A stretch of 64,000 nucleotides of DNA from Zeugodacus cucurbitae (taxonomy: Eukaryota; Arthropoda; Insecta; Diptera; Tephritidae): positions 32,048,001-32,112,000 of the forward strand of contig NC_071670.1 of NCBI RefSeq assembly GCF_028554725.1. Reading direction: 5' to 3'. Position numbers and translations under genes: made by a program. Positions 59,020-64,000 of the stretch are shown here, piece after piece. The notes beneath the pieces are model-generated. The model worked only from the letters and a program-made list of their open reading frames with translations, was not told the origin of the DNA and made no database searches. How positions within the stretch are numbered: the stretch's first letter is position 1; the number at the start of each line of letters is the position of its first letter.

Positions 59020-59817
59020 TTATACGACGCCGGATATTACATATCCCAGCGTCGTATTTTGGGCGACGAGTTGTCCCACTGTCGCTGGTTGTAACCCTGG
59101 CAGTATGAGCCGGGAGTAGATGTCCGCTCCTAAAATTACCTCGACTGGCGCTGACTTGTAGAAGTCGTTGTCTGCGAGTCTTAGGTTCTGGAAGTGTTGA
59201 AGTGTGTGGTCTTCCAGAGACCTTACTGGCGTCGGTGGTAGTTGATGACATTGTATTTGTGCAGTTACGGATATTTCTGACTGTCCACCATGGTTGTCTC
59301 GAAATATGAGATCGCACACTCGGCTGTCTCCACGGGCTGGTGTGCGGAGTCGCAGTCGTGAAATAGTGGAGGCGAGAATGACAGTGGATGGACTGACCGG
59401 GTTAATCATGGCTCGCACTGTGATAAACCTGGTTGCAGTGCGTATCTTGATTAAGGCGGTCGGTGAAAGCGCTATTTTTTGCTGCCAAGGTAGTGTTGCG
59501 TGCCTATCTTTGATGATACGGCGTGCGTCTGCTTGACGTCGAGCACCTCGTCCACACCTTCTCTTCGGACGGGGGTCCGTGTAATGTCGCTGAGACGAAT
59601 CGAGTCTCAGTCGATCGTTACCATGCCGCCAATCCGAATAGAAGTTACCAGCACGCCGAAGTCGGCGAGACGAATCGAGTCTGGCTCGATCCTGGGCGTG
59701 TGGTATGCGGGAGAGGCATCGTTGGTCAGAGCTTTCCCTTGGTTGCATGACTGATGCCGTCGGTTGACATGGTTGAATAGGTATCGAATCCGTCGTAGCG
59801 ATGGTTTCCTCTTCCAT
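59020..59817 (-). pseudogene. BEL second module: decayed A17-type retropepsin ORF
   Basis: The 265-residue frame has an Arg/Asp-rich N-terminal half that includes the internal repeat (RARLDSSRR and RLRLDSSQR). Its C-terminal half is recognisable as the BEL/Pao aspartic protease region: ITVRAMINPVSPSTVI, then HFQNLRLADNDFYKSAPVEV, ILGADIYSRLILPGLQ and GQLVAQNTTLGYVISG. Where active copies have the catalytic Asp (ALIDSGS in the first ORF), this one has Asn (AMINPVS), so proteolysis is not expected. The frame is the same as that of the zinc-knuckle ORF upstream, separated by one TAA. No RT follows. It is a duplicated or captured gag-protease segment from another BEL element. Confidence 0.8.
59574..59703. 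repeat. Internal repeat of the BEL element, copy 2
   Basis: Partner of 58845-58973. It contains gagacgaatcgagtct twice (near 59592 and 59669). This copy lies inside the decayed protease ORF and encodes its Arg/Asp-rich repeats. Confidence 0.8.
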
Positions 59818-59832
59818 TTCCGCTGCCTCGAC

Positions 59833-60168
59833 TTATTGTGCCCATGTTAACTCTACGACATCCTCGTCTAGTTCTTCGACATCTGAACTAATGCCATGGA
59901 GCATTGTATGGTGAGGGCTGCCGCAACGTTTACAGCGTATTACGCTGTCGCACTCATCCTTTGAGTGGTTCGAGGCAAGGCAGTTGCTGCAATAGCGGTG
60001 TATTAAGGTTGTCCTCAGCCTATTTTCTGGGGACATCTGGCGAAATTTTGGGCACCAGCGAAGAAGGTGATTGTCTACACATAACGGGCAATTGATGGTC
60101 GTCATTTTGATAATTTCTTGAATGAAAAGAAAATTATTAAGGTGTGAATGTATGGAATAAGTTAACAT
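59833..60168 (-). CDS. BEL second module: zinc-knuckle Gag C-terminal fragment
   Basis: The frame has 111 codons. The likelier start is the ATG at 60105, giving MTTINCPLCVDNHLLRWC and 90 residues. It contains three zinc knuckles: C-x2-C-x3-H-x4-C, C-x2-C-x4-H-x4-C (CSNCLASNHSKDEC) and a terminal CKRCGSPHHTMLH. The same three-knuckle order occurs in the first ORF (residues 362-427), so this is a second copy of the nucleic-acid-binding part of a BEL Gag, only distantly similar. An acidic tail (DVEELDEDVVELTW) precedes the stop. The frame overlaps the end of the first ORF by seven bases and is in frame with the protease ORF downstream, one TAA away. Confidence 0.75.
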   Translation of the reverse strand: MLTYSIHSHLNNFLFIQEIIKMTTINCPLCVDNHLLRWCPKFRQMSPENRLRTTLIHRYCSNCLASNHSKDECDSVIRCKRCGSPHHTMLHGISSDVEELDEDVVELTWAQ

Positions 60169-62531
60169 TGATTGGGTAAAATGACAATTTTTGTGATAGG
60201 CCTACAAATTAAGCCGCGTTGAGTTTTGATGTCCACAACTCGAACTCGTTGGTCCATTCCTGGATATATATTGGTGATCCTGACCAATCTCCATTCATTT
60301 GGAGGTAAATTTTTATCACGAACTACCACTAGGTCGTTTACTTGGACGTTCTGTTGGGGATGTTTCCATTTCTTTCGTTTCTGTTTCAGTGCAATATGAC
60401 GAGATGCTCCAAAAGTAGTTTCTGCTGGAATAACTTTGAATGGGAGTGCAACAATGTAACGCGCTTCGCTGTTTCTAATGGTTGTTTTTGAAAATAACCT
60501 GTCACAATATTGTTCTTCTACAGTGAAAAATGGTTTTTTAGGTATTTCTTCTAGTTCCTGGAATTTGGAAAGCTGATTATCTAAAGATACCTCGTTGAAA
60601 TATGAGACGTAAGTCGGTTTATTCTTTGTTTCTTCGGAGGGAACAGAACCTGTTAAAATCCAGCCGAACACTGTACGTTGGGCAATGAGGGAACCAAAGA
60701 TCTTTGATTTTACCCCGTTTAATATGATTTTCGGGTAGATATCCCCTCCGATCAACAAGTCAACCTTTTGACTCGTATGGAAATTATTATCCGCTAAGGG
60801 GATATTGGGTAACCTTTTAACAATTGAAGGGTTGAGTGATCTGGAAGGAAGCAGTCCAGTCAGTTTTGGTAGTACCAACGCTTCCGCTTCTAATTTTAAA
60901 CCTTTGTTACGGGGCGAGCCAATCGTGATTGGACATACTGTTTGAACTCGTCCCGACACGGTATTATTCAATCCTGAAACTCGTGCGTTGACTTTCCTGC
61001 TTGTCAGATTTAAGCGTTTTTGCAAACTGCTGGTAATGAAGGTTCCTTCAGATCCCGAATCGATCAGGGCTCTGACAGTGAAGGTGTTGTCGTTGTGACA
61101 TATAGTCACCATAGCTGTACCTAAGAGCATGCTTTGACTGGTCGGCACATTTGATACATTGGCCTTAATGGAGGCCATATGAGATTTAGTGGAAATCTCA
61201 GTAGGGTCTGTGCTGGAGGGTGACTGAGCTATTTCTTCACTCTGATCCCGGTGAATCATAGTGTGATGTCTCTGTTTGCATTTAGCACAGTTGAACATGC
61301 TTTTACAATCTTTGACTTCATGTGTGTCCGATAAACAGTTTAAGCAGACGTGAAGTTTTCTGACCGCATTTAACCTTGCGTTAGACTGCATCTCTATAAA
61401 TCTTTGACAAGTTTTTAAAATGTGCGATTGAGATGAGCAAAGTTTACATTTAAGACTGTTTGTCTTGACGCGATGGGAATTTATGGGTTTGGACCCTGTC
61501 CTTGATTGCAAGGTTGGTGTCCGACCTTCACCATCAGCCGACTTAACCTTGGGTTGAGTAATCGACTCGCCTTTGAGGTTTGATACCCTCTCTAGCGTTT
61601 TAACCCGTTTGGTTAGAAATTTGTCTAACTCAACCCATTTTGGAATCTCTGAATCCGAATCCAGAGATTGTTCCCAAAGCGACAGTGTATAGTCAGGCAG
61701 TCGGATAGAGCACAAATACGTAAATAAGGCATCCCAGCTATCTATATTGATGCCATGTATTTGTAAAGCTGAAATGCAGCTATTTATCTCCCGCTGTAAA
61801 TTTCTGAGTTCGGCCTCAGATTCAGTTGAAATGTGCGGAAGCTTGAATAATAAATTTAATTGTGTATTGACAAGAACTCGCTTGTTTTCATATCTACACA
61901 ACAAATTATTCCAAGCCAATGCGAATCCATCATTCGTCAGAGGCGCTTTCGAAACGATAGCTTTCGCCTCACCTCGGGTTTTTTGATTAAGGTGGAATAA
62001 CTTTTCGACTGGGGATAACCTCGAGTTGTTCCCATAAATCGCGGCAAATAGATCCCTAAATGAGGGCCATTGCAACACATCGCCATGAAATATTTCTGTA
62101 TCACATGGCGGTAAGTTGAGGGAATACCTCACGGGTTCTGCCGTTTGTTGCAACCGTTCAGGTTGAATTGCTGTTGAATTTGAACTAGGGCTTTGGTTGA
62201 ACCCCGTGAGGTTGTGCATGTGTTCGCCCATCAAGGCCGCGCAACACACATATGCGTGGTAACTGTTTGTATATTTAAGTTTTATGTCCTCAATTGTTTT
62301 TGTATCGGAAGTATCCACCTTTGGCAAACACAACTTGTATTCCGACTTTACCTCTGCCCACAGAGATTTCAGTTCGGCTTGTTGTACTTCAAGAGAGTAG
62401 GCACTTTGGTTGTTTGCAGTTGGAGCAAAAGACTCCTCAAACTCCAGTATAGCGTCTGCAGCTATCATAAAGGCCTTGATGGATTCCATTGTATTTGACA
62501 ATTTAACCGAAACTGCAAATATGTTGCGCAA
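60162..62531 (-). CDS. BEL Gag-protease polyprotein with in-frame pol deletion
   Basis: The frame has 789 codons, starting at 62531 or, more likely, at Met15 (62489). Domains in order: N-terminal helical region; DUF1759-type Gag core (about 139-235, with FHGDVLQWPSFRDLF); three zinc knuckles (362-375, 396-409, 415-427); A17 retropepsin with intact catalytic ALIDSGSEGTFI (488-499) and the LLIGGDIYPKIILNG block (592-606). Next is the very start of reverse transcriptase (DRLFSKTTI..RYIVALPFK, ASRHIALK to about 716). At once the text becomes QKRKKWKHPQQ..VNDLVVVRDKNLPP..W (717-747), the DUF5641 C-terminus of integrase, ending VILPNQC. About a thousand residues of pol are thus missing without breaking the frame. 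The open frame and intact protease suggest it still makes Gag and protease. Confidence 0.92.
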   Translation of the reverse strand: MRNIFAVSVKLSNTMESIKAFMIAADAILEFEESFAPTANNQSAYSLEVQQAELKSLWAEVKSEYKLCLPKVDTSDTKTIEDIKLKYTNSYHAYVCCAALMGEHMHNLTGFNQSPSSNSTAIQPERLQQTAEPVRYSLNLPPCDTEIFHGDVLQWPSFRDLFAAIYGNNSRLSPVEKLFHLNQKTRGEAKAIVSKAPLTNDGFALAWNNLLCRYENKRVLVNTQLNLLFKLPHISTESEAELRNLQREINSCISALQIHGINIDSWDALFTYLCSIRLPDYTLSLWEQSLDSDSEIPKWVELDKFLTKRVKTLERVSNLKGESITQPKVKSADGEGRTPTLQSRTGSKPINSHRVKTNSLKCKLCSSQSHILKTCQRFIEMQSNARLNAVRKLHVCLNCLSDTHEVKDCKSMFNCAKCKQRHHTMIHRDQSEEIAQSPSSTDPTEISTKSHMASIKANVSNVPTSQSMLLGTAMVTICHNDNTFTVRALIDSGSEGTFITSSLQKRLNLTSRKVNARVSGLNNTVSGRVQTVCPITIGSPRNKGLKLEAEALVLPKLTGLLPSRSLNPSIVKRLPNIPLADNNFHTSQKVDLLIGGDIYPKIILNGVKSKIFGSLIAQRTVFGWILTGSVPSEETKNKPTYVSYFNEVSLDNQLSKFQELEEIPKKPFFTVEEQYCDRLFSKTTIRNSEARYIVALPFKVIPAETTFGASRHIALKQKRKKWKHPQQNVQVNDLVVVRDKNLPPNEWRLVRITNIYPGMDQRVRVVDIKTQRGLICRPITKIVILPNQC

Positions 62532-62737
62532 AATCGTTTCTAAAACTTTAAAATTTGATTTAAATTTGAAAAAAATTGCAAATATGTTGCAATAAGTTTA
62601 AGAGTTACAGCACCAATCACGGAAAACTGCAAACTGAATTAACGCGTTGTTTAGTTGTGAAGCGTACAAATCTTTCGAAATAAAAAATTATAAATTTAAT
62701 AAAAGTCAAGTTCAAGTTTCGTGAAAATTTATTTTTC

Positions 62738-62950
62738 AAAGTGCTTGCTGGGTAATCGTACCAATGCACTTGCACGTCTAGTCTTCGAATAGATACACGA
62801 ACAAAAATTGATATGTGCTAAGTCGTTGATATCAATGAGTTGCGCTCAAATTTGTTTGGAAAGTGCTTGCTGGGTAATCGTCCCAATACACTTGCACGCC
62901 TAGTGTTCGTATAAATACACAAACAAAGATTGATGTGTGTTTAGTCACTC
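62738..62950. repeat. Tandem duplication in the BEL leader, period 122
   Basis: The unit aaagtgcttgctgggtaatc..cacttgcacg..ctagt.ttcg..acaaa..ttgat starts at 62738 and again at 62860, with about ten differences over 90 bp. Confidence 0.85.
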
Positions 62951-63222
62951 TTTATTTAAAGCAAATTACAAATAAAATTCACAAGTACTTATTTTAATTC
63001 TATCACTTGCACTTTGGCTTATGGGGTTATCTCCGCACTAATGCAATGTCCCTTTTGTTGCTGTCCTTTGGCTCTGCCTGCCTTTGCTGCTCTGCCTTTG
63101 CTGCCGGCCTTCTGTGATGGCTGCTGCGCTGCTTTGCCTTTGATTGCGTCGCTCACTTCAACGCTGTTTGGGCTATGTGCTTTTTGTTCTTTTTTTTTTT
63201 GTTTTACTTTTCACTTATCACT

Positions 63223-63466
63223 CGCGTAACTGCAGCTGCGGTATTGCTGCTTGCCTATATTGCTATTCGAACAATATGAAAAGGCAGATTTGAGCGACTA
63301 GACTCAAATTAACTACACAAAAGGACCGAGAGAGATTTGTAACGAGAGCGTTACTGCAGCTACTGTATTGCTGCTTGCCTTTATTGCTATTCGAGCAATA
63401 TATGGAAAGGCAGAGTTGAGCGACTAGACTCAAATTAGCAAGACGAAAACCGAGAGAGATTTGTTG
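63223..63466. repeat. Tandem duplication in the BEL leader, period 124
   Basis: The unit actgcagct..gtattgctgcttgcct..attgctattcga..caatat..gagcgactagactcaaatta..gagagatttgt occurs at 63223-63346 and 63347-63466. The copies differ at few positions. Confidence 0.85.
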
Positions 63467-63834
63467 ACGCTCCAGACGTTGTTTGTGCGTCCAAGAAAAT
63501 TAAATTTCGAATAACAGATATTGTTAGAATATATAAAGTGATTTAAATGACGAGTGCAAGGCGAGGTGTATTTATTGTTGTACTTAAACGAAGTACAATA
63601 CAACCTGCAGTGTGCGAGTTTTTGTTGGTAGAGCGCCAAAAATAAGTTTCGGTCTCTACTTCACACCGCACAATTAGTTTTGTACATACATAAATTATGT
63701 ACAAATTTACTAATTTATTGCCTTATAGCTTGCAGAGCACAAGTCCAAAATATGTTTGGCTGTAACCTTGCGTGTTACTAATTCAGGCGCATCAATGCAC
63801 TTTTCACTTTAAAAAATTCAACTTGTTACCTGTT

Positions 63835-63852
63835 ATCCGGCTCGAAGGACCA
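63835..63852 (-). promoter_or_regulatory. Primer binding site matching tRNA-Tyr
   Basis: On the plus strand atccggctcgaaggacca (18 bases, one base from the LTR) equals the 3' end of insect tRNA-Tyr with CCA added: acceptor strand tcgaagg, discriminator a, T-stem ccggc. The element's minus strand would therefore pair with tRNA-Tyr to start DNA synthesis. The tRNA identity is from memory of the Drosophila tRNA-Tyr gene. Confidence 0.8.
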
Positions 63853-63853
63853 A

Positions 63854-64000
63854 TGTTAGCTCAGGTGGTGGAGTACGGTGTGCTTCGTTTCGTATTTGTG
63901 GTTGGCCGTGGGGAAATAGAGGGCGCAATTGATTCCACACAAAGTAATCCAAAAAAAGAAGATCAAATATTCTTATAATAATTATAATTTTATTAAATTA
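63854..64000 (-). repeat. 5' LTR of the BEL element, partial
   Basis: It is identical to the first 147 bases of the LTR at 58367 and is cut off by the window end. About 180 more bases are expected beyond. Confidence 0.92.

Larger units (their letters stand above)
62532..63834 (-). other. BEL leader (5' untranslated) with two tandem duplications
   Basis: There is no coding frame on the minus strand. The leader probably holds the packaging signal. It contains two direct duplications, listed separately. The plus-strand frame at 63014-63229 is Cys/Ala/Leu-rich read-through of this leader and not a gene. Confidence 0.65.
58367..64000 (-). mobile_element. BEL/Pao LTR retrotransposon, non-autonomous, continues past the window
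   Basis: Two copies of the same LTR bracket the region: 58367-58693 (complete, 327 bp) and 63854 to the window end (147 bp visible). All 147 shared bases match. Between them, on the minus strand, are a tRNA primer site, a leader, a gag-protease ORF with an in-frame pol deletion, a second zinc-knuckle/protease module and a purine tract. The internal part is 5,160 bp. Reverse transcriptase palm, RNase H and the integrase core are absent, so the element depends on a helper. The five bases before the left LTR are agggg; the matching duplication lies outside the window. Confidence 0.93.

Noticed and set aside
63014..63229. Cys- and Ala-rich plus-strand frame
   Set aside because: It lies antisense in the leader of the BEL element, with a composition caused by repeated ctgcc/tttgctg units.
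1..64000. tRNA, rRNA and CRISPR features
   Set aside because: No tRNA cloverleaf was recognised (the only tRNA-like text is the 18-base BEL primer site), no rRNA signature was seen, and the short arrays are simple repeats inside transposons.

Overview
The window is AT-rich eukaryotic DNA with spliced genes (GT..AG introns), dipteran-style core promoters and many insect transposons. The abundant catacata/tatgtatg runs and the dispersed-repeat vocabulary suggest a brachyceran fly, most likely a tephritid fruit fly. That assignment is inference; the window contains no species-diagnostic gene. No rRNA, tRNA or CRISPR array was recognised.

Layout. 1-7 kb holds a non-LTR retrotransposon fragment, a piggyBac-like TTAA element split by another repeat, and a hAT element carrying a second hAT element inside it. 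9.7-10.3 kb is a mariner transposase relic, and a plausible terminal coding exon lies at 11.7-11.9 kb on the minus strand. 17.6-24.3 kb is the most gene-like part: three tandem plus-strand multi-exon genes that encode small, divergent, C-terminally shortened fibrinogen-related (FReD) proteins, separated by repeats. 24.7-31.9 kb holds nested repeats, two TA-flanked miniature elements and a Tc3-like transposase relic. 34.3-34.9 kb is a hAT-type miniature element. 39-44 kb holds repeats, transposon relics, and one compact intronless gene at 42.6 kb with its own TATA box and polyA signal, predicted to encode a 113-residue acidic secreted peptide. 49-56 kb holds further LINE and mariner relics.

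A single dispersed repeat of about 1.2 kb, called Rep-A here, occurs at least fifteen times in both orientations. One end is a hairpin built on actctcgcaac..gttgcgagagt; the other carries ttcgggtg..cacccgaac. It serves both as an insertion agent and as a target: three other elements sit inside Rep-A copies.

The right edge (58367 to beyond 64000) is a BEL/Pao LTR retrotransposon on the minus strand. Its two LTRs are identical over the 147 bases visible, so it inserted recently. It has lost reverse transcriptase, RNase H and the integrase core through an in-frame deletion, and it carries a second, decayed zinc-knuckle/protease module downstream of the first. It must have been mobilised by enzymes supplied in trans.

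The two best leads are the tandem FReD cluster (a lineage-specific secreted lectin-like family with an eroded binding half) and the chimeric, recently moved, non-autonomous BEL element.
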